Source: Micromonospora chaiyaphumensis (lineage in GTDB: Bacteria > Actinomycetota > Actinomycetes > Mycobacteriales > Micromonosporaceae). Taken from it: 64,000 bases of DNA. The notes below the pieces were generated by a model. The model was not told the DNA's origin. It worked only from the letters and a program-made list of their open reading frames with translations, and ran no database searches. The DNA is taken from positions 1 through 64,000 of the forward strand of contig NZ_FMCS01000001.1 of assembly GCF_900091435.1 (NCBI RefSeq). The letters run 5' to 3'. Numbering within the stretch: the stretch's first letter is position 1; each line of letters starts with the position of its first letter. The translations under genes were made by a program, and so were the position numbers. Shown here piece by piece: positions 33,420-41,908 of this stretch.

Positions 33420-33836
33420 ATGCAGCACGGCATCGAGTTCGAGCGGAACCAGTACGGCGCGCCTTCCATGACGACGCGCAACGGGCACTTCCGTGACCTG
33501 GGCTCCCAGCTGGTCAGCGACATCCAGACGTACGCCCCGGACTGCCTGGAACTGCTGCAGTGCATCGACGATGTGACGTCCGGACGTTCCGCGTACGAGG
33601 AGTTCGAGGGTAACTCCGCCGTCGTCCGCTGCACGCCCGAAGGCGTGACCGTGGAGAGCCTCGGACCGGTGCCGTCCGGGACGACCTACACCGTCGACGA
33701 GGCCCGCGACGTGATCCTCCGCTACTTCGACTTCCTGGCGCCGTCACCCGCCGAGAAGAAGCGGCACCTGGCCACCTGGGAGGGGGAGAACGGCCGGCCG
33801 TTCCCCGGCCGGGCACTGCTGCGCCTCACGGACTGA
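33420..33836 (+). CDS. Presumed immunity protein for the EndoU-like toxin
   Basis: A 138-residue acidic cytosolic protein without signal or membrane segments. It starts 3 nt after the toxin stop codon, and the acidic character complements the basic toxin. I recognise no named immunity family. Noticeable motifs are 'D-C-L-E-L-L-Q-C-I-D-D' in the middle and 'Y-T-V-D-E-A-R-D-V-I-L-R-Y-F-D-F' near the C-terminus. Convergent with the DUF4127 gene. The immunity assignment rests on position only. Confidence 0.65.
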   Translation: MQHGIEFERNQYGAPSMTTRNGHFRDLGSQLVSDIQTYAPDCLELLQCIDDVTSGRSAYEEFEGNSAVVRCTPEGVTVESLGPVPSGTTYTVDEARDVILRYFDFLAPSPAEKKRHLATWEGENGRPFPGRALLRLTD

Positions 33837-33870
33837 GGCCGGACGGCCGCGGACCCGTCCGGTACCGGCC

Positions 33871-33902
33871 GGTCGCGCCGGCGGGCCAATGCCGGCGCGA
33901 CC
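33871..33902. terminator. Perfect 12-bp bidirectional hairpin
   Basis: Arms 33871-33882 and 33891-33902 pair perfectly around GGGCCAAT. It closes both the toxin operon (+) and the LacI-led operon (-), which converge here. Confidence 0.75.
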
Positions 33903-33913
33903 CGGTCGTCCGG

Positions 33914-35554
33914 TCAGGACAGCTGCAGTCGCGGCTCCAGGATCACCTCGAAGAGCCGGTCCCACGGCAGCTCGACCCGCGCCGACTCGAAGCGCGCCAG
34001 CGTCGCCGTGAACGTCGTCGCGCCGCGCCGGCCCAGCACGATGCTGTGCCCCGCGAAGTGGTCGGCGAAGTACCGCTCGGTCAGCGGCACCAGCCGCTCG
34101 CGTACCCAGCCGTCGAAGTAGCTCTTCTGCGCGGGCGTGAGCGCGAGCGGGTCCCAGCCCTGCGCCCGCGCGTGCGCGTACGCCTCGACCTGCACGATGT
34201 TCTTCCACGGGTCGTCCTTGACGAACCGGTAGAGCAGGTACTCGGCGTGCGCCTGGCCGGGCCCCCGCAGCTCGGGCACCCCGAACCCGCTGCCCGAGGA
34301 GCGCAGGTACGCCCACCGCGCGGTGCCGTGCCCGAGCGCCAGCCCGAGGGCGTTGCCGCCGGTGTTCCACCCCGAGTACGACAGCAGCGCCGCGAGGTCC
34401 AGGCCGCTCTCCATCCGCGCGACCAGGTCGTGGTCGGCCTTGTTGACGATGAGCGGGTCCACCACGACGACCGGGGTGCCGGCGGCCAGCAGCGCGCCGA
34501 TCCGCCCGACGAACGCGTCCAGGTCGGCGGCCCGCTGACCGGGCGCCGCCGAGGGGGTGTTCACGGCGAGCACGATGTCCGCGTCGCCGCCGACGACCCG
34601 CCCGCCGACGGCGGCCACGTGCCGGCGGATGTTCTCCGCGAACGGGATGCCCTCCAGCTGCGCGGTCCAGCTCTCGCCGGAGACGCCGGCGTACTCCACC
34701 CGGTAGGTGGGCGTCGTGCCGGCCGCGATCACCCGGGCGACCAGCAGCGCGTCGACCTCGTCGGCGCCGGGGAAGATCTCCACGCGGTCGCCGACGCCGA
34801 GCCGGGCGACGAGCGCCTCCAGTTCCACCCGCTCCGCCCGGGCCAGGCCGACCGGCGCGGTGTCGTCCTCGGAGAGCACGAGGTGGCTGATGGTGCCGTC
34901 GGCCACCCACTCGACCATGAGGCGGTTGACCTGGTGGTTGCGGGCCCGCGCCGCGAGGTAGTCCTCGACGACCTGGTCCGGGATCTGCGCCCGGACGGCG
35001 TCGAGCTGGGCCCGCAGCTCCTCCTGCCCGAGGTTGACCACCTGGTCGTAGAGCTTCGCCCAGCTGACCAGCGCGTCGCGGTACCGGTCCAGCTCGGTGC
35101 CGGTGCTGGTGATCGCCAGGCGCTGGATGGTGTCGTGCACCTCGATCACGGCGTCCGGTCGGGCCGCGCGCAGGTTCCGGATGGCGGCCAGGTTGTCCAG
35201 GGCGGCGGCCAGGGTCGGTGCGGCGGTCCGGGAGGCGATCAGTCCGCCGTAGGCGAGCATGCTCACCGAGATCACGTACCCGTCGGCGCCGTCGGTGGTG
35301 CCGAGCCAGCGGGCGATGGCGGCCCCGTCGCCGGGGGTGAAGAAGCGGCCCAGCAGCTCCCGCGGCGGCAGCAGCACCCGGGCGCCTGCGCTCGCCGCGG
35401 TCATCTGCGGCGCGTACGTGTTGACCGGCCGGTCGTCCAGCGGCACCAGCGCCACGGTCGGCTGCCGCCCGGCGGGCCCGGCGAGGGCCGGGCGGCCGAG
35501 GGCCACGGTGGCCAGCCCGGCCACGCCGGTGGCCAGGAGGGTACGTCTTCTCAT
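33914..35554 (-). CDS. Tat-exported DUF4127-family protein
   Basis: A 546-residue protein. The N-terminus has a twin-arginine leader (R-R-R-T-L-L-A-T-G-V-A-G-L-A) with cleavage near residue 26, so it is exported folded, usually with a cofactor. The body carries the family's 'V-P-L-D-D-R-P-V-N' motif near the N-terminus and a 'S-M-L-A-Y-G-G-L-I-A-S-R' segment. DUF4127 has no assigned activity; members often accompany sugar-uptake and glycoside genes. ATG 35554 is 2 nt from the nanE stop, so it is the last gene of the LacI operon. A secreted enzyme acting on the operon's substrate is a reasonable inference. Confidence 0.8.
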   Translation of the reverse strand: MRRRTLLATGVAGLATVALGRPALAGPAGRQPTVALVPLDDRPVNTYAPQMTAASAGARVLLPPRELLGRFFTPGDGAAIARWLGTTDGADGYVISVSMLAYGGLIASRTAAPTLAAALDNLAAIRNLRAARPDAVIEVHDTIQRLAITSTGTELDRYRDALVSWAKLYDQVVNLGQEELRAQLDAVRAQIPDQVVEDYLAARARNHQVNRLMVEWVADGTISHLVLSEDDTAPVGLARAERVELEALVARLGVGDRVEIFPGADEVDALLVARVIAAGTTPTYRVEYAGVSGESWTAQLEGIPFAENIRRHVAAVGGRVVGGDADIVLAVNTPSAAPGQRAADLDAFVGRIGALLAAGTPVVVVDPLIVNKADHDLVARMESGLDLAALLSYSGWNTGGNALGLALGHGTARWAYLRSSGSGFGVPELRGPGQAHAEYLLYRFVKDDPWKNIVQVEAYAHARAQGWDPLALTPAQKSYFDGWVRERLVPLTERYFADHFAGHSIVLGRRGATTFTATLARFESARVELPWDRLFEVILEPRLQLS

Positions 35555-35556
35555 GC

Positions 35557-36264
35557 TCACTCCCTCTTCTCCGGAGCGCTCGCCGCGCGGGGGGTGGCCG
35601 GCACGAGCCGGCGGGTGATCCACAGCGGTGAGGTGACGGCGTTGCCCATCACCACCGCGTGCGCACCCGCCGCGAAGGCCCGGCCGATCTGTTCCGTGGT
35701 GCGGTACCGCCCTTCCGCGAGCACCGGCACGGACAGCTGTGCGACGAGTCGCGCCACGAGCCCGAGGTCGGGCCCGTCAGTCGGTGGGCTGGCCGGCGTG
35801 TAGCCGGACAGCGTGGTGGCGACCGCGTCCGCGCCGGCCTCGACGGCGGCGACACCCTCGGCCGCGGTCGAGATGTCGGCGAGGATCAGCGCGTCGGTCC
35901 GTTCGCGGATCAGGCGGACGGTGTCGCCGAAGGTGCGGCCGTCCGGCCGGGGCCGGTCGGTGGCGTCGATCGCGACGATGTCCGCCCCGGCCAGCGCCAC
36001 GTCGAGGGCGTGGGCCGCGGTCGGGGTGATGAAGACGCCCTCGGTGCCGTGCTTGTACAGGCCGATCACCGGCACGTCGACGACGGGGCGTACCGCGGCG
36101 ATGTCGTCCGGTCCGTTGACCCGGACCGCCACGGCGCCGCCGCGTACCACCGCGGCCGCCACCCGGGCCTGCACGTACGGGTCCCGCATCGGGTCGTCCG
36201 GGTCGTCGGGCAGCGGCTGGCAGGACACCACCAGCCCGCCGGCCAGTTCGTCGAGTGCGTTCAC
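35557..36264 (-). CDS. nanE: N-acetylmannosamine-6-phosphate 2-epimerase
   Basis: A 235-residue TIM-barrel epimerase of the NanE family, converting ManNAc-6-phosphate to GlcNAc-6-phosphate. Family marks: V-V-S-C-Q-P near the N-terminus, 'V-A-V-R-V-N-G-P-D-D-I', 'V-P-V-I-G-L-Y-K', 'I-A-I-D-A-T-D-R-P-R-P-D-G' and 'L-A-E-G-R-Y-R-T' near the C-terminus. The conserved Lys of the I-G-L-Y-K motif is present. GTG 36264 follows AAAGGA. It overlaps the ROK kinase gene by four bases, consistent with sequential steps: kinase makes ManNAc-6-P, NanE epimerises it. The pathway enzymes for upstream (NanA) and downstream (NagA/NagB) steps are not in the window. Confidence 0.9.
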   Translation of the reverse strand: MNALDELAGGLVVSCQPLPDDPDDPMRDPYVQARVAAAVVRGGAVAVRVNGPDDIAAVRPVVDVPVIGLYKHGTEGVFITPTAAHALDVALAGADIVAIDATDRPRPDGRTFGDTVRLIRERTDALILADISTAAEGVAAVEAGADAVATTLSGYTPASPPTDGPDLGLVARLVAQLSVPVLAEGRYRTTEQIGRAFAAGAHAVVMGNAVTSPLWITRRLVPATPRAASAPEKRE

Positions 36265-37175
36265 CCGCTGGTCCTTTCGAGGTCGAGACTGTCCATGGCC
36301 AGCCGGGCCGCGCCGACCAGGACGGCGTCGGCGCCCAGCGCGGCGGGCCGCAGCGGAACATCGGCCCAGCCCGCCGGCACCTCGGCGGCGTAGGCGGCCG
36401 ACGCGGCGGGCAGCAGCGCGCCGGCCGCACCGCCGGCCACCAGGACGGCGTCCGGATCGAGCACGGAAACCAACCCCGCCAGGGCCGCGCCGAGCGCGGC
36501 TCCGGCCCGGTCCACGACGCGCCGGGCGACCGCGTCGCCGGCCGCCGCGCGGTCCGCCACGGTCCGGCCCGTGACCCGGGTTCCGGTGTCGAGGGCGTAC
36601 GCGGAGGCCAGCCCGCTGCCCGAGGCGATCGCCTCCAGGTGCCCGTGCCGGCCGCAGCCGCACCGCAGCCGCTCGGCGCCCGGGACCGGCAGGTGCGCGA
36701 CGGCGCCGGCGGCGCCGCGGGCACCGGCCTCCACGCGGCCGTCGCGGACGATCGCCCCGCCGAGCCCCGTGCCGACGGCCACCAGCAGCACGTGGGCGCG
36801 GTCCCGCCCGGCACCGGCCCAGCACTCGCCGAGCGCCGCGGCGTGCACGTCGTTGGTGACCCGCACGGGTCGACCCAGCCGGGCGGCCAGCGCGTCGGCG
36901 ACCGGGGTGCCGGTCCAGCCGGGCAGGCTGTCGGTGGCGTACCGGATGCCGCCCGTCGCGGGGTCGACCGTGCCGGCCGTGCCCACCCCGACCGGCCCGG
37001 GGGCCGCGCCGAGCAGGTCGGCGGCCAGCCGCGCGGCCGCGTCCAGCACGGCCTCGGGCCCGGACCGGGCGGGCGTGGGCGCCTCGCGGCGCTCCCGCAC
37101 CCGCCCGTCCCGGCCGACCAGCGCGGCCGCCGTCTTGGTGCCGCCGATGTCGATGCCGACGACCGGTGCCGTCAT
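36261..37175 (-). CDS. ROK-family kinase (probable N-acetylmannosamine kinase)
   Basis: A 304-residue ROK kinase with ATP-binding D-I-G-G-T-K-T-A at residues 9-16, the T-N-D-V-H-A-A region with the catalytic Asp, and a zinc motif C-G-C-G-R-H-G-H-L-E where the last Cys of the usual C-x-C-G-x-x-G-C is replaced by His. Position between a sugar ABC transporter and NanE supports ManNAc kinase activity (NanK), but other amino-sugar kinases fit as well. It overlaps the permease (37172) and nanE (36264) genes by four bases each, so it is tightly coupled. Confidence 0.83.
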   Translation of the reverse strand: MTAPVVGIDIGGTKTAAALVGRDGRVRERREAPTPARSGPEAVLDAAARLAADLLGAAPGPVGVGTAGTVDPATGGIRYATDSLPGWTGTPVADALAARLGRPVRVTNDVHAAALGECWAGAGRDRAHVLLVAVGTGLGGAIVRDGRVEAGARGAAGAVAHLPVPGAERLRCGCGRHGHLEAIASGSGLASAYALDTGTRVTGRTVADRAAAGDAVARRVVDRAGAALGAALAGLVSVLDPDAVLVAGGAAGALLPAASAAYAAEVPAGWADVPLRPAALGADAVLVGAARLAMDSLDLERTSG

Positions 37176-38014
37176 CCCTTGAGGCCGGTGTGCGCGAGGC
37201 CCTCGACGAACTGCTTCTGCGCGATCACGAACACCACGAGGACCGGCAGCGCGGTCATCGACGCGGCGGCCAACTGCACGTCCCACATGGGGCCGCCGTA
37301 GGCGTCGACGAACTGGGTGAGCGCCTGGGGCAGCGTGAACTTCTCCGGCGAGGAGAGGAACACGATCGGTTCCAGGTACAGGTTCCAGCTGTGCAGGAAG
37401 GTGAAGATGGCCACCGCGCCCAGCGCCGGCCGCGACAGCGGCAGGGCGATCCGCCAGAACGTGGCGAACCGGCCCAGCCCGTCGACCCGGGCCGCCTCCT
37501 CCAGCTCACCGGGGAGGCTGATGAAGAACTGCCGCATGATGAACGTCGCCAGCACGCTGGGCGCGCCGAAGATCGGCACCAGGATCAGCGGCCAGTGGGT
37601 GTTGACCAGGCCGAGCTTGAAGAACATCTGGAACAGCGGCACGATCGTCACCTCGCTGGGAATGAGCAGGCCCGCGAGGACGACCAGGAACAACACGTTC
37701 TGGCCGCGGAACCGGATGCGCGCGAAGGCGTATCCGGCCAGGGCCGACACGGCCAGGGTGCCGACCGTGACCACCAGCGCGATGTAGAGGCTGTTCAGGT
37801 ACTGCTGCCCGAACGGCTGCAACTCGAACACCCGCCGGTACGCGTCGAGGCGCGGGTTGGTCGGCAGCAGGTCCGGCGGGAAGGCGAAGATGTCCGCCAC
37901 CGGCTTCAGCGACGAGGTGACCATCCACCACGTGGGGAAGACGAACGGGATCGCCAGGACCAGCAGCACCCCGTAGAGCACCAGCTTGGTCCGCCGCGAC
38001 AGGTCACGACTCAT
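37172..38014 (-). CDS. Carbohydrate ABC transporter permease, MalG type
   Basis: A 280-residue permease with six membrane helices, the MalG-type N-terminus and the C-terminal half of BPD_transp_1, including the EAA-loop region 'E-E-A-A-R-V-D-G-L-G'. It overlaps its partner permease by 11 nt and the kinase by 4 nt. No ATPase gene is in the operon, so like many actinobacterial CUT1 systems it probably uses a shared MsiK-type ATPase encoded elsewhere. Confidence 0.92.
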   Translation of the reverse strand: MSRDLSRRTKLVLYGVLLVLAIPFVFPTWWMVTSSLKPVADIFAFPPDLLPTNPRLDAYRRVFELQPFGQQYLNSLYIALVVTVGTLAVSALAGYAFARIRFRGQNVLFLVVLAGLLIPSEVTIVPLFQMFFKLGLVNTHWPLILVPIFGAPSVLATFIMRQFFISLPGELEEAARVDGLGRFATFWRIALPLSRPALGAVAIFTFLHSWNLYLEPIVFLSSPEKFTLPQALTQFVDAYGGPMWDVQLAAASMTALPVLVVFVIAQKQFVEGLAHTGLKG

Positions 38015-38951
38015 GGAAGACCCACCTCTTGCGCATCTGCCACTGCAGCACGGTCAGGGCGAGCACGATGGCGAACAGCACGATCGACAGCGTGGCGCCG
38101 TAGCCGAAGTGATGGAACTGGAAGGCCTGCTGGTACAGGTAGTAGACGAGCACTGTCGTCGACGTGCCCGGCCCGCCCTGGGTGAGCACCGCGATCTGCG
38201 CGAAGACCTGCAGCGACCCGACCACGGTGATGATCGAGGTGAGCATGATCGTCGGGCTGATCAGGGGCACGGTGATCCGCCAGAACTGGCGCAGCCGGCT
38301 CGCCCCGTCGACCTGCGCGGCCTCGTACAGCTCGGCCGGCACGCCCTGCAGGGCGGCCAGGAACAGCACCATGTTCAGGCCGACGTTCTTGAACACCTGC
38401 ACGACGATCACCGACACCATGGCGGTGCCCTCGCCGCGCAGCCAGTTCGGCCCGTCGATGCCGACGGTGTCGAGCAGGCTGTTGAGCCCGCCGTTGTCCT
38501 GCAGCAGGAAGCCCCACACGATGGTCCAGGCCACCAGCGAGACGACCACGGGGGAGAAGAACAGTGTGCGGAACAGGATCGTGCCCCGCAGTTTCTGGTT
38601 GAGCAGGACGGCCAGCAGCAGCGCCAGGCCGAGGTTGAGCACCACCAGGCCGACCGAGAACAGCCCGGTGGCGCGCAGCACCGCGCCGAGGTTGGGATCG
38701 TCCGCGAGCGCCTGGTAGTTGTCGGTGCCCACGAAGTCGAAGGTCCCGGCGAGCACGTTCCACTCGTGGAGGCTGTACCAGACCACGAGGACCAGCGGCA
38801 GGATCACGAAGACGGCGCTGCCGAGCAGCTGCGGGGTGATGAACAGGTAACCGGTGAGCTGGTCCCGGCGGCGGGTGGTCCAGAACGGCCGGGCCCGGCC
38901 CGGGGCGGGCCCGGCGGTTGCCGGGCCCACCCTGGTGTCCGTCTGGGTCAT
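38004..38951 (-). CDS. Carbohydrate ABC transporter permease, MalF type
   Basis: A 315-residue permease with a long cytoplasmic N-terminus, about six helices and the EAA loop 'Y-E-A-A-Q-V-D-G-A-S'. ATG 38951 is 11 nt after the binding-protein stop. Partner of the MalG-type permease. Together with the SBP_1 protein they form a CUT1 sugar importer; the substrate is probably an amino sugar or an oligosaccharide containing it, judging by the linked kinase and NanE. Confidence 0.92.
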   Translation of the reverse strand: MTQTDTRVGPATAGPAPGRARPFWTTRRRDQLTGYLFITPQLLGSAVFVILPLVLVVWYSLHEWNVLAGTFDFVGTDNYQALADDPNLGAVLRATGLFSVGLVVLNLGLALLLAVLLNQKLRGTILFRTLFFSPVVVSLVAWTIVWGFLLQDNGGLNSLLDTVGIDGPNWLRGEGTAMVSVIVVQVFKNVGLNMVLFLAALQGVPAELYEAAQVDGASRLRQFWRITVPLISPTIMLTSIITVVGSLQVFAQIAVLTQGGPGTSTTVLVYYLYQQAFQFHHFGYGATLSIVLFAIVLALTVLQWQMRKRWVFHES

Positions 38952-38962
38952 GATCGTCAGCC

Positions 38963-40246
38963 CTACTTCGCCAGCAGCGGCTGGATCTTGGCGCAGACGC
39001 CGTCGAGGACGGCCTTGATGTCCGCGTTCGGCTGCCACAGCGGGTCGAGGCCGGCGCGGACCTGCTGGCTCAGCTCGGCCTGGCCGGCGTGGTTGGGCTT
39101 GACCACACCGTTGGTGATGCCGTCGATGACGACCTTCTGCAGCTGCTCCGGCTTGAGCTTCGGGTTCGTCTTGGCGAGCGTCTCGGCGGTCAGCTGGGAC
39201 TGCCGGGGCGGCGGGAAGAACTGGGCGAGCTTCGCCGAGTTCGTGGGGTTGGTGAAGAAGGCCAGGAAGTCGGCCGCCTGCTTGGCGTGCGGGCTCTTCT
39301 TCATGACCCCGAGGCCGGCCTGGCCGACCACCGCGTAGTTCCCCTTCGGCCCGGCCGGCAGCGGCACCAGGTCCCAGCCGAAGCCGCCGTCCTTGAGCAG
39401 CGAGGCGCGGGAGATCTGGGTGACCGTCATGGCCGAGTCACCGGCGAAGAAGTCGGCCGTCGTGCCCGGGCCGGGCAGCGCCTTCTGGGTAAAGGTGGCC
39501 TTGTGCAGGGTGGTCATCGCCTCGACCATCTCCGGGCTGTTGAACCCGCAGGTCTTGCCGTCCTCGCTCCAGGCCTGGGCGCCCCACCCGGTCCAGAAGG
39601 TGGACAGGTTGTCCCAGCCCTTGTAGTCGAAGTCCCGGATGACCAGGCCGGCCTTGCCGGACTTCGCCCCCGCCGCCGCGGCGGTGGCCAGGGCGTTGTC
39701 CCAGGTCCACTGCCCGGCCGCGATCAGCTCGGCCGGGGTCTTCTGACCGGCCTTCTTGACCATGTCGGTGTTGACGAAGACCCCGAACGGCGAGGTCGAG
39801 AAGGGGTACGCGTAGAGCTTCCCGTCGTTCTGCCAGAGCTTGAGCGTGGCGGGGGAGAGGTCCTCGTACTGGTAGCCCTCGGCCTTCTTGAGGGTGTCGT
39901 CCAGGGGCTGCAGCGCGCCGGAGGCGACGAAGTCCGGGGCGGAGTTCTCGAACACCCAGGCGAGGTCGGGCGCGTTCCCGCCGGCGATCTGGGTGGTCAG
40001 GGTGGTCGTGTAGTTGTCGAACGGCAGCGGGTCGAACTTGATCTCCGCGACGTCCGGGTGGTTCTTGCGGTACTCGTCGGCGATCTCGTTGAACAGCTTG
40101 AGGTGCGCCTCGTTGGCCGACCAGACGGTCATCCGCAGCTTCGCCGGGCCGCTGTCGGCGGACTCGCCACCGCCGCCGCAGGCGGTCAGGGCGAGCGCGC
40201 CGGCCAGCGCCACGGCGACGCCGCGCAGGGCCTTTCCTGCTCTCAC
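38963..40246 (-). CDS. Extracellular sugar-binding lipoprotein (SBP_1)
   Basis: A 427-residue lipoprotein of the MalE/UgpB type. Lipobox A-L-T-A-C with C23, then a Gly/Ser tether and a 'L-R-M-T-V-W-S' opening strand characteristic of SBP_1. The family's 'G-N-A-P-D-L-A-W-V' segment is at about residue 90. GTG 40246 follows GAGGAGA. It lies 27 nt after the FAD oxidoreductase stop and precedes the two permease genes. Confidence 0.92.
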   Translation of the reverse strand: MRAGKALRGVAVALAGALALTACGGGGESADSGPAKLRMTVWSANEAHLKLFNEIADEYRKNHPDVAEIKFDPLPFDNYTTTLTTQIAGGNAPDLAWVFENSAPDFVASGALQPLDDTLKKAEGYQYEDLSPATLKLWQNDGKLYAYPFSTSPFGVFVNTDMVKKAGQKTPAELIAAGQWTWDNALATAAAAGAKSGKAGLVIRDFDYKGWDNLSTFWTGWGAQAWSEDGKTCGFNSPEMVEAMTTLHKATFTQKALPGPGTTADFFAGDSAMTVTQISRASLLKDGGFGWDLVPLPAGPKGNYAVVGQAGLGVMKKSPHAKQAADFLAFFTNPTNSAKLAQFFPPPRQSQLTAETLAKTNPKLKPEQLQKVVIDGITNGVVKPNHAGQAELSQQVRAGLDPLWQPNADIKAVLDGVCAKIQPLLAK

Positions 40247-40273
40247 AATCTTCTCCTCACCGGGGGTGTGTGT

Positions 40274-41878
40274 TCAGTAGCCCGCGATCCGCGGCCAGCG
40301 CTGTTCCACGCCGGCCGCGGTGAGGCGGTCCTGGAAGTCGGCCAGCAGACGGGGGGTGTTGCGGACCGCACGCGGGGACTCGCCCCGCGCCAGACAGAAG
40401 TCGGCGAGCAGACCGGCGACCTCGCCGACGTTCCACTCGACCGGGTGCAGCCGGTAGCTGCCGTTGGTGACGTGGGTGGTGCCGATGTTCTTGCCGGCCG
40501 GCAGCAGGTTCTCCATCCGCTGCGGGATCAGCGCGCCGAGCGGGATCTCGAACGGGCAGGAGCCGACGTCGATGTAGTTGTCGCCGCCGGTGGACGGGTG
40601 CAGGTCGATCCGGTACATGCCCACGCCCACCGCGTCCGGGTAGCTGACCGCGCCGTGGTCGCCCCGCACCGCCAGGGACAGGTCCTGCTCGGCGACGGTG
40701 TACTCGGCCCGGATCCGGCGGGACTCGCGGATGTAGGGGGCCTGGGCCAGGCCGTCGGCGCTGCCGGTCACGTCGCCGCGCAGCCGCAGGCCGGGGAAGC
40801 CGGTGCCGCCGTCGGGCCGGGGCGCCTCGGTCTGCAGCCAGTAGAGCACCGAGTACGACAGCTCGCGGGCCTTGGCCAGATGCCACGACGCGTTCGGCAC
40901 GTCGATGACCGGACCCTCGAAGTAGTCGATCATCGGCCAGTTGACCAGCGTGATGTCGCTGCCGTACGCGCCGTCGGTGAAGTTGCGCCGCGCGGCGATC
41001 CGCCGGAACGTCCACAGGTTGCCGTCGCCGGGGTTGACGCGCTGGTCGGCGTTGACGCTCAGCGGGTCGTCGTCCGGGTTGGGGGTGAAGCTGCGCTCGA
41101 CGATCTCCAGCGTGCGCGGGTGCGGCGACTTCCAGGACAGCAGCCGGTCACCCCAGAAGTCGGGCTTGTAGTCGCGCCAGAAGTCGTATCCCGCGGGACG
41201 GTCGATGGTGTGGTCGCCGTCGACGTGGTCGATGGCGAAGCAGACGGAGACCGCCTGCATGTTCATGGGCTGGGCCTCGGCCGGGGCGCTCGGCTCACCG
41301 GTCTCCGCCTGAGACTCGAACCCGGTGACGTACTCGGTGCCGGTCAGCGGCAGCAGCTCACCGGTCTCGGTGGCGTCCAGGACGTACGGCGCGACCACCT
41401 CGATCCGCTCGTCCCGGTCGCGGTGCGCCAGGGTCACGCCGGTCACCCGGTCGCCGTCGGTCTCCGCGGCGACCGGCCGGTACGGCTGCAGCACCCGCAG
41501 CCGGCCCGAACCCCGGTACGGGGCGAGCATCTCCTCGAGGACGGCGACGGCCACCCGCGGCTCGTGGCAGAGCCGGCTCACCCAGCCCGCACCCGGGTTG
41601 AGGTCGGTCCAGGCCCGGGAGCGTTCGGTCAACGGGAAGTGGCGACGGTAGTAGTCGCGGATGCCGTTGCGCAGCGCCCGGTAGCTGGCGGTGGCGCCGA
41701 ACTGCTCGATCCAGGAGTGCTCGTCCGGCGGGACGGCCTGGCTGGAGAGCTGCCCGCCGAGCCAGTCGAACTCCTCGGTCAGGATGACGGACCGGCCGGT
41801 CCGGGCCGCGGCGAGCGCCGCGGCGACACCGCCCAGTCCGCCCCCGACGACGAGGACGTCCGCACGCATGATGACCAC
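40274..41878 (-). CDS. FAD-dependent oxidoreductase (FAD_oxidored, PF12831-like)
   Basis: A 534-residue flavoprotein with an N-terminal dinucleotide fold 'V-V-G-G-G-L-G-G-V-A-A-A-L-A-A-A-R-T-G' and the typical 'D-W-L-G-G-Q-L-S-S-Q' flavin segment, then 'D-A-T-E-T-G-E-L-L' and C-terminal 'A-G-K-N-I-G-T-T-H-V-T-N-G' motif. GTG 41878 is preferred to the ATG nine bases later, as GGAAGG lies 6 nt upstream of it. This family is often found in sugar-degradation clusters but the reaction is unknown; oxidation of a sugar or of an N-substituted glycoside is plausible. It is the second gene of the LacI-led operon. Confidence 0.85.
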   Translation of the reverse strand: MVIMRADVLVVGGGLGGVAAALAAARTGRSVILTEEFDWLGGQLSSQAVPPDEHSWIEQFGATASYRALRNGIRDYYRRHFPLTERSRAWTDLNPGAGWVSRLCHEPRVAVAVLEEMLAPYRGSGRLRVLQPYRPVAAETDGDRVTGVTLAHRDRDERIEVVAPYVLDATETGELLPLTGTEYVTGFESQAETGEPSAPAEAQPMNMQAVSVCFAIDHVDGDHTIDRPAGYDFWRDYKPDFWGDRLLSWKSPHPRTLEIVERSFTPNPDDDPLSVNADQRVNPGDGNLWTFRRIAARRNFTDGAYGSDITLVNWPMIDYFEGPVIDVPNASWHLAKARELSYSVLYWLQTEAPRPDGGTGFPGLRLRGDVTGSADGLAQAPYIRESRRIRAEYTVAEQDLSLAVRGDHGAVSYPDAVGVGMYRIDLHPSTGGDNYIDVGSCPFEIPLGALIPQRMENLLPAGKNIGTTHVTNGSYRLHPVEWNVGEVAGLLADFCLARGESPRAVRNTPRLLADFQDRLTAAGVEQRWPRIAGY

Positions 41879-41908
41879 TTGCTTCCTTCCAGTTGCGCGG
41901 CCGACCGC

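Noticed and set aside
31262..33836. Complete ESX secretion system
   Set aside because: Only substrates and accessory proteins are present; no EccB-E or mycosin genes in the window.
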